A stretch of DNA of 64,000 nucleotides, from contig NC_089390.1 in the NCBI RefSeq assembly GCF_003171515.1, forward strand, positions 8,808,274 through 8,872,273, read 5' to 3'. This document shows, piece by piece, positions 32,110 through 43,262 of the stretch (positions are counted from its first letter, which is position 1; each line of letters opens with the position of its first letter). Position numbers and translations under genes: made by a program. Source of the stretch: Pyrenophora tritici-repentis. Taxonomy: Eukaryota; Ascomycota; Dothideomycetes; Pleosporales; Pleosporaceae. Under the pieces are notes generated by a model. It was not told the origin of the DNA and ran no database searches. It was given only the letters and a program-made list of their open reading frames with translations.

Positions 32110-33762
32110 CTACTCAGAATCTACCGCTACATCTTGCTTGCATGTGCGCAAGTTATGCCTAGTCTCGCCGCAGCGTCCACAGCGCCTTTGCGACGGCTCG
32201 CCTACCTTAACGCGCGCCCTCTTCTTCGCCTTTTTCCCATCACTACGCGCCCCAAACTCCTTTAGAGTCGTTAAGCGCACGCCTTCGTTAACTATAAGGG
32301 TCCCTTCCTGCTGTATCTGCTTTCTTTTGTGCGATTTACGTCGCGTGGCGGCTTCGTTAGCTGCTCGAAGCTTAGCAATCTCTCTTTGCGCCAACACAAG
32401 CTGATGCGCAACTATCGCTGCGCCCTTTGAGCCCTTCTTAAAAGCCTTAACTATAGAAGTTGGCGAACTATCTATATGTCTCTGAATCCTCTTCTTCACA
32501 AGTGTTGATTGCGATCTAAATTCTAGGGTGTTACTTGGGGTTTGCGACTGCTAGGGGGTGTCCTCGGCGGGAGGTTGTGAAGGAGTGCGCAGGCGGATAT
32601 CTATCGTCGATATCACAGCCTCTAGGTTAAGAGGGACTAGGCTAGCGCCCTGAAAGCTTCCTTGTATATTAGACTTTGTAAAGGTAGCGTCAAAGGCGCG
32701 TTTAAAGCACGGTAGAAACTCTAGTTTAGTGATATAGGTGATCCGGTTGCGCATCACATCCTTGGCTTAGCGACTATACGCCTTCTTCAACGGCGCAAAA
32801 CAACCCACATTAAGTGGTTGTAAGAGGTGCGACGAGTGAGGAGGCATACAGATAGTAATAATCTTATTATCCTTGCAGTACCGCTGGAAATCGAGCGAGT
32901 TGTGGCTCTTATGACTGTCAAGAACCAGCAGGCGATAGCTACTAATAGTCTTCCCCTTTATATGCCTGTCAAAGTGCTCCGGCTACTGTAGGCCGAGCTT
33001 ATTGTTTTTCTAGCCGTTCTTAGAGACCCTAATAACCTAATCCTGTGGCAGGTCCTCCTCTTTAGACTATGCGGAGAGGTGGTGCTTGCCCTAGAAGATA
33101 ATAAAGGCTGGGATAGCCTAGCCCGCCGCGTTGATGCCTTGGATGACTGTAGTCCACTCTCGGTTGCCCTGCTGCATTGTCTTCGGCCGTCCTCGACGCT
33201 CAGAGCTAGTAACTACTGCTCCTGTTGATATCTATCCCATCATAAAGCCAGGCTCGTCAAAGTTGTAGGTGTCGTCGTCAAGGATACCATGCTTAGCCTT
33301 AATGTTCTCTACCAACTGGAACCAGCGTTGTATAACCTTAGGATCTTCGCAGAGGGCTCTCTTATAGTCGTACTTTCAATTAAACTTGACTTTGAGCTTA
33401 GGGCGACGTTTAACAAAGGTTGCAGCCTAGTTGATACCGACTAGTAGTAAGTAGCGCTCCGCTCGTAAAGAATTGGCTATATCTTCAACAGCAGCAAGCT
33501 AAGGGGGAAATCCTCGCGCGTCAAGGTTAAGAATAACCCTAACAAGCACATCCTCCTCTGTATCTAATAGTCTCTTTGAGTTGGGCCTACAATCGCGTCG
33601 AAACATCGTTCCAGCGCGTCGTCGGTAGAGGGTTCTTTTGGCAACTCTGTAGATCGCTGCAGCGCGTGGGACTGAAAGATTCGCGTCGCGTTTAATAGCC
33701 TGAAGTGCAAGCTGCAATTGACGCTCTTTTAAAGCTAGTGGACTGTTTGGATGTTGGCTCAT
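32110..33762 (-). pseudogene. Pogo/Fot1 transposase with 12 in-frame stops
   Basis: The frame runs 551 codons from ATG at 33762 to the stop at 32110 without any frameshift. Domains in order are an HTH_psq-type helix-turn-helix (LALQAIKRDANLSVPRAAAI, then YRVAKRTLYRR), a second Tc5/CENP-B-type DNA-binding region, the DDE_1 catalytic region (YNFDEPGFMMG, LLVLDSHKSHNS, HLLQPLNVGCF) and a C-terminal CCHC zinc knuckle (CGRCGETRHNLRTC). Ten TAG, one TGA and one TAA interrupt it. Several TAGs stand where tryptophan would be expected, as in GIN-TAG-AATF. All 12 can be explained by C-to-T change on one strand or the other, the pattern of repeat-induced point mutation. The third catalytic acidic residue also reads Asn (PLNVGCF, where PLDVGCF is usual). 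Confidence 0.92.
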
Positions 33763-33789
33763 CGCGATTATAGTATTGGAAGAGTAATA

Positions 33790-33835
33790 TTTGGTGGGGT
33801 CTTGGCGGATCCTGCCACTCGCCCGTGGCGGACGT
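33790..33835 (-). repeat. Right terminal inverted repeat of pogo-type element
   Basis: 46 bases, the exact reverse complement of 31999-32044, followed by TA at 33836-33837. Confidence 0.95.
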
Positions 33836-34063
33836 TACCAGGTTTTGGGATTGGAAGAAGGTATTCATGAATTATTGGGGTTATCCTTAGCAAATACCAA
33901 GCCCTGTACTCGTATTGGAGTGTGGCATCATAGCCAACATGGAACTCCTGAAACGGTGTTACCCGCATAGGTCATTACTGGAACAGGCATAGCAATCAAA
34001 ACCCTTCACGTGGCAATATGCCCCGGGAAAGTACCAAGCGCACAGCGCCGGCAAGTGTCCTCT

Positions 34064-35269
34064 CTACTGCACCATAACGTCGGCAGCCTCACTATTCCCA
34101 TTGGCAGGCCTCTCATCAGCCTCTTGCAAACCCAGAGGAAGATTGGGAGGGATATCCTTTCCGGCCGCTCGTGCCTTTGACTCTGACCATTGTCGCAAGC
34201 GTACTAGCCTCCTCATGCGAGCCTCTCCAGATGCCCCCATACTCGTGAGTATCGCTTCATTGACCTTGCTTGCGACATTTCGACGAAGCGAGGGCTCGAG
34301 CAACTCTTTGAGCTCCTTTTGTAGCTCCCCGGATGGTGCGGGGAGGAAGATGAGCAATGACATTGTAAGCTCGAGATCCTTCAGAAAGTCTGGATTCGTG
34401 GCTGCACGAGGAGCGAGTTGAGACGAAGCGAAGTTGAGTGCGGGGGTGATAGCAGGGGTCATATCTGGGGTAACAGCAGACGTGCACGCCCGAATGAGCT
34501 CGATGAGCTGTAGGCGGAGCAACGCGAAGTGTAAGGCAGGGTCTGTGTCCAGAATCTATTTATACACATTAGCCAAAGCCAGCAATAAGTGTGTGAGATG
34601 AGTATATGGTAAAGCTTGCAATCATACTGAGGACTGAAGGTTTGATTATCATCAAAGAAATTATGCGTGGTGCATGAAACTGAGTTTAATCCGGCAAGAA
34701 GGGGTCTGGGGGTATGGATGACACACGTACCTGGGGATTCAGATCATTGATCTTAGTGATAGCTGTATCAATATCACCAGCGTGAATAGCCCGGCGTATT
34801 TCTACGCGGGCAAGAATGGACTCCTCTTCAAGAGGTAGTTGGATGTTGGCTTCTTTGGCGAACTTTTCCGCTGCTCGAGGGTAGCCTTCACTGACCAGGT
34901 AGTCCATGATGACAAAGTTGATGTCCCTGTAGAGAAGTCGTTAGCATTGCTGTCTTGGGTCATGGCAAGATGATGGTAGATTGATGCGCGGAGCAGAAGC
35001 TACCGCTAGATCAGAGATACAAGTTAACATGTTCTCCACACGTTTTTTCGGAGAGATTCCCAACTTATTTTGAAATCATCATGTGAAGGAAGAGGGGGTA
35101 GCAGCGTGAATAGGTGGCGACTTACGTCTTTGACAGCTTGATGTCATCAACCTTCCTTTGGAAGGAATGTTGCGTCGGCGTAGCAGCCGACACAGAAACG
35201 GTGGATGAGCTCTGCAAAGATGTCAGTACGTGGGAAGGCTGCGACAACGGACGCGATGTAGCTTACCAT
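34064..35269 (-). CDS. GID8: GID/CTLH E3 ligase subunit Gid8 homologue
   Basis: Scaffold subunit of the GID/CTLH ubiquitin ligase, which in yeast degrades gluconeogenic enzymes when glucose returns. Four exons: 35269-35267 (the ATG alone), 35211-35126, 34926-34731 and 34555-34064, giving 258 residues. The LisH motif is at about residues 35-65 (VIMDYLVSEGYPRAAEKFAK). CTLH follows (VEIRRAIHAGDIDTAITKINDL), then the CRA region (LHFALLRLQLIELIR, LELTMSLLIFLP). The start codon is separated from the second codon by a 55-nt intron with donor GTAAGC; the resulting MSSSTVSVSAATP start suits the family. The C-terminal 40 residues are variable. It is divergent from the uridine kinase gene. Confidence 0.92.
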
Positions 35270-35655
35270 GGTGAAGCGAGGCGCCGAGCAAGCCTCAGCC
35301 GACGTCCATCAGTGGATGATATGAGCTGCCCGACCGGTGGTCGAGTGTGCTGGCGGTCACGCAAAAATTGCTGCGTGAAAGGAAGAAGAATGTTTGCGAG
35401 CTTAGGTTGTGGAAGAGAAAGACTGAGCTTGCAAGCTTGGCGAGACTAGTGCGGGTGGGTCGCAACTTATGTAAGCGGACCAAAGCCTACATGTGCAAGT
35501 CCAGCTGCCCACAAGCGCCTGTTGCAGAAACCTAATCGTGTGAACACTGAATACCACTCTATCGATATTTTCAGATTTCTCCACAAGACGTGCAACTTGG
35601 TGATAGATGAGGCAGACAAAGTGATATACACACAGAGCACTATCACACTACGACC
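35270..35655. promoter_or_regulatory. Divergent promoter region, GID8 / uridine kinase
   Basis: 386 bases between two divergent start codons. No TATA box stands out, and overlapping short frames are not supported. Confidence 0.5.
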
Positions 35656-37056
35656 ATGGCTTCTGCAGGCAGGAGGACACATTACGAACCGCCCTGGGGC
35701 AACGCCAGCATCATTGGCGTGGCTGGTAGTTCGGGATCAGGCAAAACATCTTTGGCAATGGCTATAGTGGCCTCTCTCAACTTGCCGTGGGTTGTCATCT
35801 TGTCTATGGTTCGTACAGCCTTGCGCACTGGCCACGTGCTCCAACCAGCTAAGGAACACTGCATGTAGGACTCGTTCTACAAACCCCTGACACCCGAGCA
35901 ATCTGCCGCGGCATTCCGGAACGAGTTCGATTTTGATTCCCCGGACGCTATAGACTTCGACATTCTAGTCGACCGCTTGAAAGACATCAAGAGCGGCAAA
36001 GTTGCTGAAGTGCCTATTTACTCGTTCCAAAAGCACGCTCGTCTTCCCAAGACAACTACAATCTATTCTCCGCATGTTTTGATCCTAGAAGGCATATTCG
36101 CCCTGCATGACCCCCGCGTACTTGACCTTCTGGATCTCAAAATCTTCGCAGAGGCCGATGCAGACCTATGCCTCTCCAGACGTCTTGTGCGGGACGTCAA
36201 AGAACGAGGTCGCGATATCGAAGGCTGCATCAAGCAGTGGTTTGGCTTTGTTAAGCCAAACTTCTACAAATACGTTGCTCCACAGCGAGAGATAGCCGAT
36301 CTCATCATCCCGAGAGGCATAGAGAACAAGGTTGCGATTACTATGGTGAGCAACCAGGTTCGACAGACGCTGAGAAGTAAAAGTATGCAGCACCAGACGG
36401 AGCTGAGACGTCTGGGTAAGATTGCGGAAGATAGCCCTTTGAGCGAGAATGCGATTGTGCTCAAGCAGACGAATCAGGTCAAAGGAATGCATACGCTGCT
36501 CCTGAATCCGACCACGTCGAGGGAAGACTTTCTGTTCTACTTTGACCGCATGGTAGCTCTGCTGATCGAGACTGCGGCGGACTTTTTACCATTTGCGCCG
36601 CGCCAGGTCACAACGCCACAGGGTACGACATACCAGGGGCTAAAAAAGGACGCAGAAGTCAGTGCTGTCGTGGTTTTGCGTGGTGGAAGTGCATTCGAGA
36701 CAGGCCTACGAAGAACAATCCCAGATTGCCGGACGGGCAGAGTTCTGATCCAAACCAACTACAGGACTGGTGAGCCAGAGCTACATTTTCGGGCTCTCCC
36801 AACGAACATTGCTGAGCATGGACTGGTCTTGGTTTTGGATCCCCAGTTTTCCACCGGTGCAGCAGCGCTGATGGCAGTCAGAGTGCTTGTCGATCACGGC
36901 GTTCCTGAAAACAAGATAGTTTTCGTGACGTATACTGCAGGTCGGGTGGGTGTAAATAGGGTGTTGAGTGCGTTTCCAGACATCAAAATAGTGATTGCGA
37001 GGCTAGGAAACGACGAGGAGGCACGGTGGGTGGAGACCAAGTATCTTGGGTGCTGA
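35656..37056 (+). CDS. URK1: Uridine kinase with UPRT-like C-terminal domain
   Basis: Pyrimidine salvage enzyme that phosphorylates uridine and cytidine to UMP/CMP. Two exons, 35656-35808 and 35869-37056, give 446 residues. The P-loop is GVAGSSGSGKTS (residues 21-32). MDSFYKPLTPEQ is restored by splicing an intron with the weaker donor GTTCGT. The nucleoside-binding region continues through FDFDSPDAIDFD, VPIYSFQKHAR, LILEGIFALHD and RRLVRDVKERGRD. The C-terminal 220 residues resemble uracil phosphoribosyltransferase (VVLRGGSAFETGLR, LDPQFSTGAAALMAV, VTYTAGRVGVNRV), the fusion seen in eukaryotic uridine-cytidine kinase-like proteins. Whether that domain is catalytic cannot be told: the canonical PRPP loop DP-x-LATGG reads DPQFSTGA here. 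Confidence 0.94.
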
Positions 37057-37249
37057 GGCAGGATCGCGGTGTCGTTTTGAATGTGTATAGCGGCAAGCTT
37101 GGTCACATTGTGCTTATAATTTTACATGGTCATATGTTGAGCTAGAATGTAAACAGCTAACATCTATGTCTCAACGCCGTCTCTATTGCCAACGCCGACG
37201 AATGCAAGGCTTGCGCCGAAATCATGACGCTCGTTATGTACAGTGGATA

Positions 37250-38340
37250 TCATAGAAAATACTCAGTCGTTACTTCCTTTCCTTGCTGTTGCTGCTGCTC
37301 CGCCCGATGGACATCGTTATCAGGGCTTGCATCGAAAACGTTGAAGAAGCGTTCTCCCGTGTCGCTAACTTCCAGCACGCTTGCCATGTTGCCGCACCGA
37401 TAACAGTAATTCGGCGCGCTCCAGACGGTGCTCAGTCTATCGTCGTAGAGGATCTGGTAGCCTTCTTGACACAGCTGGTGTGCCCGCAAGATATGTGACA
37501 TGGAGTTGACTTCAAGAAACTTCTTGACGACCTGAGCGCCGAATGTATAGCCTGCGCCTCTCGGGCTGAGCGAGAACTCGTCTCGTTCTGGATCTGGGTC
37601 GCTCCATACCAAATCTGCCATTGGTCCTTCATGGGGTATCTCTCGGAAGCGATCTATGATTTTGATTTGGTCGATGGAGTGTATGGACGGTGACAGGCCG
37701 CCGTGTACGCAAAAGATCTGGTCATTAATGACAACGGAGAGGGTGAGAAAGTCGAACATGTCGGTGAAGTAATGCCATACGTTGGCATTGCCGTATTTGC
37801 GCGAGCATTCTGTGTAGAAGCCATAGGATTGTGTGACGCCGCGGGACTCGTGGTTGCCGCGTATGAGATGGACGCGGTGCGGGTATCGGAGCTTGAGACA
37901 CACGAGGAGCGATATGGTTTCGACCGAGAAGAGTCCACGATCGACGTAATCACCTTAACAGCGGTTAGCCCCGTGACTAGAGGTCAGAGGTCGCGTGTCG
38001 CGTGTCGCATGTGCGCATGTGGGGGCAGTCGAATACGTACCCAAAAAGAGATAATTGGTGTCAGGACATGGCCCACCAATTTTGAATATTTCCATCATGT
38101 CGAAGAACTGACCATGGATGTCACCAACAACAGTGACGGGTGCTCTGATATGCACCACATTGCTCTCCTTCATGAGCAGCTCTTTTGTCTTTGCGCATAT
38201 CGCCTCGACCACCGACTCGGCGAGCAGCTCCTTCTTGGACAGGCGCGAGATGCACTCATCGAGATCCACGCTAGCTGCAAGGCATCAGTACATGTGCCTG
38301 GCTGGCAACTGGCTACTGACGTACACGGTAGACCAGGCAT
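37250..38340 (-). CDS. PPG1: PP2A-like serine/threonine phosphatase PPG1
   Basis: Catalytic subunit of the Ppg1 phosphatase; the yeast enzyme acts in glycogen accumulation and with the Far complex. Three exons, 38340-38325, 38274-38041 and 37953-37250, give 317 residues. Metallophosphatase motifs are intact: [25 protein letters not shown] (rebuilt across intron 2), [12 protein letters not shown] and [24 protein letters not shown] and the ESNVVHI start region fit Ppg1 rather than PP2A, PP4 or Sit4. The tail ends EYFL, close to the methylatable DYFL of PP2A-type enzymes, after a short polyglutamine run. The first exon carries only 16 coding bases (MPGLPS...); it is chosen because it gives an ATG, good splice sites and the right phase, but is the least certain part. 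Confidence 0.93.
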
Positions 38341-39143
38341 GGTGGTATTTGTAGGCTACCTAGGTAGGCGTAGGAAATTGCAGCATTCGCGGCGCAGCTT
38401 AGGGTATCGAGTCTATACTGGTCGCTAACAGATGTCTGTATCGTACAATCATCCTCAGAGGCGCATCGGGGGTCGCTAGGTGGGCGATGGCGCAAAGACG
38501 AACAAACACGAGCTATTGGGGGGGCAATATCGCCCTGCTGAGTGCTCGTCGTCCGACTTGCGGCCACATCCCGCAGTCCTGGCCCATGCGTACAGCACGT
38601 GACCACGCTCCAAACTTCATTTCCACAGCGCGCCATCTTCCGTTTGTCATGCCTCCAAGAATGTAGCGAAGGCTGACTGGCCCCTCACGTCCACTCTTCT
38701 ACCGCGCCCACAGTGTTCTAGAAGGCCTAGGCATTTCTCCTCAGGATTCTCTCATTCCGCCATTCGTCTCCTGTTGTGCTCACAATCGCTACTTCCAAGC
38801 GTTTTCCTCACATCAGCAGTCTGTCCTGTTTCACACCTCCCGTCACCTCAGTCCCGCCTCCCCAACGTCATAGTTGCGACTCTTTCTACTATCCTCGCCG
38901 TATCAGGGTAATTCTGACTTGAAAGCCCCTCCATAAGCTTGGGCTTCTCTTTTGTCCTGGCTCGTGCGCTTAACCAGACCAAATTTTGAGACGCGCACCT
39001 CTCACTTCAAAGAATCTCTCCCCAACTCCACGCTCACTCTCCACCATCGCCCGCGACCAATTCATCGAATTTCATTAGATTTTCTTCAAATCGATTCTTT
39101 TACCTCCATTGTACATTTCGCCAGGTAAATTACTTGGGGTGGC
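38341..39143. promoter_or_regulatory. Divergent promoter region with C/T-rich leader
   Basis: 803 bases between PPG1 and the Gln/Pro-rich protein. From about 38,700 to 39,140 the plus strand is strongly C/T-rich, typical of promoters and leaders of well-expressed fungal genes. No coding frame is supported. Confidence 0.5.
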
Positions 39144-41194
39144 ATGTCGTGGAGCGGCGGGCCCGTAGCGGGTGCGGCGCCTTTCCAGCAGCAACCATAT
39201 GCAAACGGCCAACCTTCATATAACCAGCCACCACCCTACCAGTATGGACAACAACCAGGACCACAGCCAGGCTATGCACAGTATCAAACCGGAGCTGCTT
39301 ATCCACAAGCTGGACCACCTCAACGGGCTTCCCATGTTCAGTAGGTCTCGCTCTTTCTTCGGTCATTTCTTTCTCACCTGCCCAGAAGCAATTTCGTAGC
39401 CCTGATAGTTCCAATGTCAGTACCCTATTCTGACTTGCCCATAGACCCCCCAAAAAGAAGGGAAACCCAATAATTACTCGTTATCCCCCTCCTCCAGGCT
39501 ATCGTGGACCTGCGCAGCCTCAAGGTCCTTTTGGTACTAGTACTTTTTCTACTCAGAGTCAAACGCCGCAGCCTGGATTTCCACAGGCCCAGGCACCTCC
39601 AGCCTATTCACAAGGAGGTTATCCCGCTCCCCATGGTTATCCGCAGGGTTACGGTCAGCCACAACCTCAAGCCGCAGGTTATTCGCAGCCGCCGTATTTA
39701 CAGACACAGACCAGTTATCAATGGCCGCAGTCAGGTTATCCGCCTAATCCAGGCTACTCGCAAGCTCCGAGCTATCCTCCCGCGCAACCTTATGCTCCGC
39801 CCCAAAACAGCTACCAAGGTTATCAGTCCCAACCAACTGTTGCCGACCCTCACCAAAAGGTCTTTGGCCAGAATGGAGCGTGGCCGCAGCAAAACGCGCA
39901 AGCACCATATCAGCCAAACCCCTTCAACGGATTGCCACCAGACCCTCATGCCACGCCTACTCAGGCGACAGCGCATCTTGCCACGTCACATCCCCATGCC
40001 CCATCCGCACAGCCCACCAGCGCCGTAAGTGATGGAAGTTCGAGCGAGAAGCCACAGTTGTTTCTCGCTTGGGATGACTGGGATTTCGACTTTGACGGCG
40101 CTATCTGGCCCAAGAGCAATGAGCCTGTCGATCCGGCACTCAGTCTTGGTGTGATTACCTGGCACCCTGCGAAGCAAATGACGCGTGCATTGCCATCGAC
40201 CTTTGCTGAAGCTGAAGAAGAGTCTCTGAAGCCCCCGCCAGAGAAACTGAACAACGGAGATTCCGTGTCCATGTACTTTACGGCTGAGAATTCGCACGAG
40301 GCTTTCTTGAATGTTCGGCAAACGGATGAGTGGGAGGCAATTCAAGATGACCCTGTCTTTGTTGTTTTTACAGATGAGGAGATGCAAAATAATCTAGTGA
40401 CTTTAGAAGACTGCATTGCGCAACGGGATCGTCCGGATGAGCCGCAAGACGACGAACGGCCGGATGAAGATCTAGAGATGCGCGATGCAACATGGGACAT
40501 CATGGATAATCTTGAGCAAGCTCTTGCTACGAACAATGGATCTACAAGGTCCAATCTCATGAGGCGCGAGACAGCATCACCTGCACAACTTAGTCAGGAT
40601 GATATTCTAGCCAAATTGGGCGTGACTGGGGCCCCGAAACCGCCCTCAAACGATCCGATATCTCTGCCTTTCTCGGCATCTGAAGTTCAACCGCCAGTAT
40701 CGCTTCCCGAAAAGCCAGTAGTGGCTCCTCTCCCCGCCAAGAATCCCGAGCCTATCGCGCCGCCACAACGGGCCCAATCGTACGGTGGGCATCGCAATAA
40801 CGGGTATGGACCTGCTCAGCCTCGTCCGTATGGCTCCATGTCATCTTCGGGCAACTCGAGGCCTCCGCCGCCACCACCTCCTCCAAAAGAGCAACAGTAC
40901 GATCCTTGGAATGCACCCCAGCGTACCGGGCATGGTTTAGATGGCTCTAGAGGCAGCCCTGCATTATCTGAAGGAAGCAACCATACTATGGCTGGATCTG
41001 ATTTCGGACCTGAGAACCCGACAAATGGAGGACAAGAAGAAACGTCTGCGGCACCTTCATTGTACCGGAGCGATAGTTCGTTTTCCCGGAAGAGAAGCTA
41101 CGAAGATGCTGATCACGAACATGAGCGTCAGCGGCAGCAAGAGGACCACACCAAGCGGAAGAGGCGTTCTCAGGTTGATGCTGTCTACAGGTAG
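39144..41194 (+). CDS. Gln/Pro/Tyr-rich protein of unknown function
   Basis: Two exons, 39144-39340 and 39445-41194, give 648 residues. The second exon starts so that PPKKKGNPIITRYPPPPGYRG follows the first exon in frame. Residues 1-260 are low-complexity repeats of Gln, Pro, Tyr and Gly, prion-like in composition. A folded region at about 300-430 includes FLAWDDWDFDFDGAIWPK, ALSLGVITWHPAKQ and an acidic segment. A polyproline run (PPPPPPPP) and a basic tail (KRKRRSQ) that looks like a nuclear localisation signal complete it. I do not recognise a named family. The stop TAG at 41192 overlaps a donor (AG then GTAGGC); splicing of 41191-41238 would replace the stop and add FLHVHSRR, ending at 41266. 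Confidence 0.85.
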
Positions 41195-42730
41195 GCCTTT
41201 CTTATTCAACACCATCTGACTTTACCCTTGTTCATCAGATTCTTACATGTTCACAGTCGCCGTTAACCGTCTCCCCGCCGTTTCGACATCTTTCTACCAC
41301 CCCATCACTATCGTCATTCGCGTCACACCTTAATCAAGTCATCATGATGCAGCTCGCCGACATAACGATTTCCTTCAACGTCGCAACCACGGCCAACAAT
41401 ACGCACATGGCAAGGCATGGTTGATGTCACAATGCTTGATGCGTCGAGAGATTTCTTCATTTCTTTATCCATTAACTTTATTATCTTATCTTTTATGCCT
41501 GCAGGGGTACCAAACTACCGCTCTCTTTTATGTCTTCAATCATGTTTCTAGGGTCTATTAGGATGAGAGCGGCTTTTGGGTTATGGCGTTATCCTGCACC
41601 TACGTATGTCTTCACGGGTTGCGCTTTATGCCTTTCTTTCACCCCCATTCAATCAACGTCTTTTTCAGACATGTTGTATTCTTGTTTTTCTCTTCTCCTC
41701 CCCATTCTCTCTTCACCAATATTTATATTAATCTCATTTGATTCGTCAGGACCCTTTCTTGAGTCAAACGTCTCCCCATAAACCCCACTTTTGAGTTTCC
41801 ATGTTTATCAACTTCATCTTGGTCACCCACGTATTCTTTTCGTCATCCAACTCCTTTTGCTTTATCCGTGCTCTGAATTCGTTGTTTCTATTCACCAAAA
41901 CAAAAACCAGGGCATGGTTGTTGATTATGTGACACGCGACGCTCCAGGTATATGAGAGCAGCAATGACCACGTAAGATTATGAGGGGGCTTGCGAGCACC
42001 ACGTCTGTTATGACTGCTTGTACCAATAGACATGAATCATAATGTAGACTTGTGTCGCGGTGATGAATGAACTAATCTGGAAGTGGCACTATATGCCGCG
42101 CCCTCCTACTTTGTAACATTGGTGTATCTCGATAGCAAGCGATGCGCAGTGAATGGTGCGCACCATTTACGTTGAATGGAAGATTGTAAATATTTTTGAA
42201 TGTTGAATTGAAGCTAAGTATTTATGTCCTAGAATAATGCGTATCAGTTTACATCAGATACGTGACGGCGACTACTCTTGATGCGTATTTCAGCTTTATC
42301 GTGCGCTTCGCACAATCCTTGGGTGTGAACTTCAATCTTTTTTTGGACACTGGGATGGTGTTCGGTCCGACACTAACACTGTGTTTCCTGACCTGTAGGA
42401 GGTACCGGTGGTCAGCTTCAGCTTGGATGCTCCATCCGATGGTCATGTATGATAAGACCGATGACGCGAAAACGCTGCGTACAACTAGGTGTTCCATGAA
42501 AACACGTGTTCCCCATAACTAATGTCCTCGCCACATGGCCCTCACATTCCCATGCTGGATACTACCCGCACACCTTGATTTCCGACGCTACGTTTGCGAA
42601 AGCCGTTCGAACTTTCAGGTGCGGGGCCCGCGAATCATTTGTGGGCATTGGCCCGTTCCACCGTAGTGAGGACGGTGGTGGGTGCATCGAAGTCTCCACT
42701 GATGAAGGAGCGCGCACTACTAACACAGAA
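41195..42730. other. Gene-poor intergenic, no gene seen
   Basis: About 1.5 kb after the Gln/Pro-rich gene. The first 600 bases are T/C-rich 3' sequence. Short frames near 42,250-42,740 on both strands are antisense to each other and show no recognisable protein. Confidence 0.5.
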
Positions 42731-43262
42731 CTTCAATAGCTCTCTGTAACCTATCGATCGTTACACGAACACCTGAGACTATGTCAGTGATATCTCAGCA
42801 TCAGAGGGTTCAGACATACCGTGTTTGGTTCTAGTATGATGCTGACTTGCTTGCTGTAGCTCAAGCTGTGAACTGCAAAGCCTGCTGCCAGCAGTCCAAC
42901 ATCAACCGCCGCCGCCGAACTTCAACAGCTCTCCGTAATGCGTCGACTGCTATGTAGCCGCTCTGAAAGTATGTCAGTGACGTCTCAGCTTCGTAGAAAC
43001 AAGACATACCGTGATCAGCTCAGGCTGTGACCTGCAAGGCCTTCTGGCGACAGTCCGCCAACGACCGCCGCCACCAAACTTCAATAGCTCTCCGTAATGC
43101 GGAACAAGGTGTGCTTATTCGGCCGCCAATGATTTGCTTGGCTAGCCGGATCGTGTAGGCATGTATAAGATACAGGTCGAAGTCGGGAAGCAGGAAGGCG
43201 TCCACATGATAGAGGGATCACCCTCCGACGGCGAGCTTCAATAACTCTCCGTAACGTGTGAT
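42731..43262. repeat. Degenerate tandem repeat, about 157-189 bp period
   Basis: Four units begin with a shared block (cttcaatagctctccgtaatg and variants) at 42731, 42920, 43079 and 43236, spaced 189, 159 and 157 bases. Units 1 and 2 are similar through most of their length (tatgtcagtga, agacataccgtg, ctgtgacctgcaa and ccgccgcc blocks). Units 3 and 4 share mainly the opening block. On the minus strand units 1 and 2 contain a donor-like GTATGTCT and, about 50 bases on, a branch/acceptor-like CTGACATA...TCAG. The block also reads ALRRA(I/V)EV in one minus frame. This could be duplicated exon-intron units of a decayed gene. Confidence 0.7.

Larger units (their letters stand above)
31999..33835 (-). 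mobile_element. Pogo/Fot1-type DNA transposon, 1,837 bp, inactivated
   Basis: A complete Tc1/mariner-superfamily element. Its ends are perfect 46-bp inverted repeats (31999-32044 and 33790-33835), and it is flanked by TA on both sides (31997-31998 and 33836-33837), the usual target duplication of this superfamily. The interior is one minus-strand transposase reading frame (32110-33762) of the pogo/Fot1 type. Gene order and size match complete autonomous elements, so nothing is deleted; the copy is dead only through point mutations. Non-autonomous rescue by another copy would be possible because the ends are intact, which is inference. Confidence 0.92.

Noticed and set aside
42731..43262. Repeat array considered as a CRISPR
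   Set aside because: The repeats are degenerate, the spacing is 157-189 bases, the units share long homology instead of unique spacers, and the genome is fungal.
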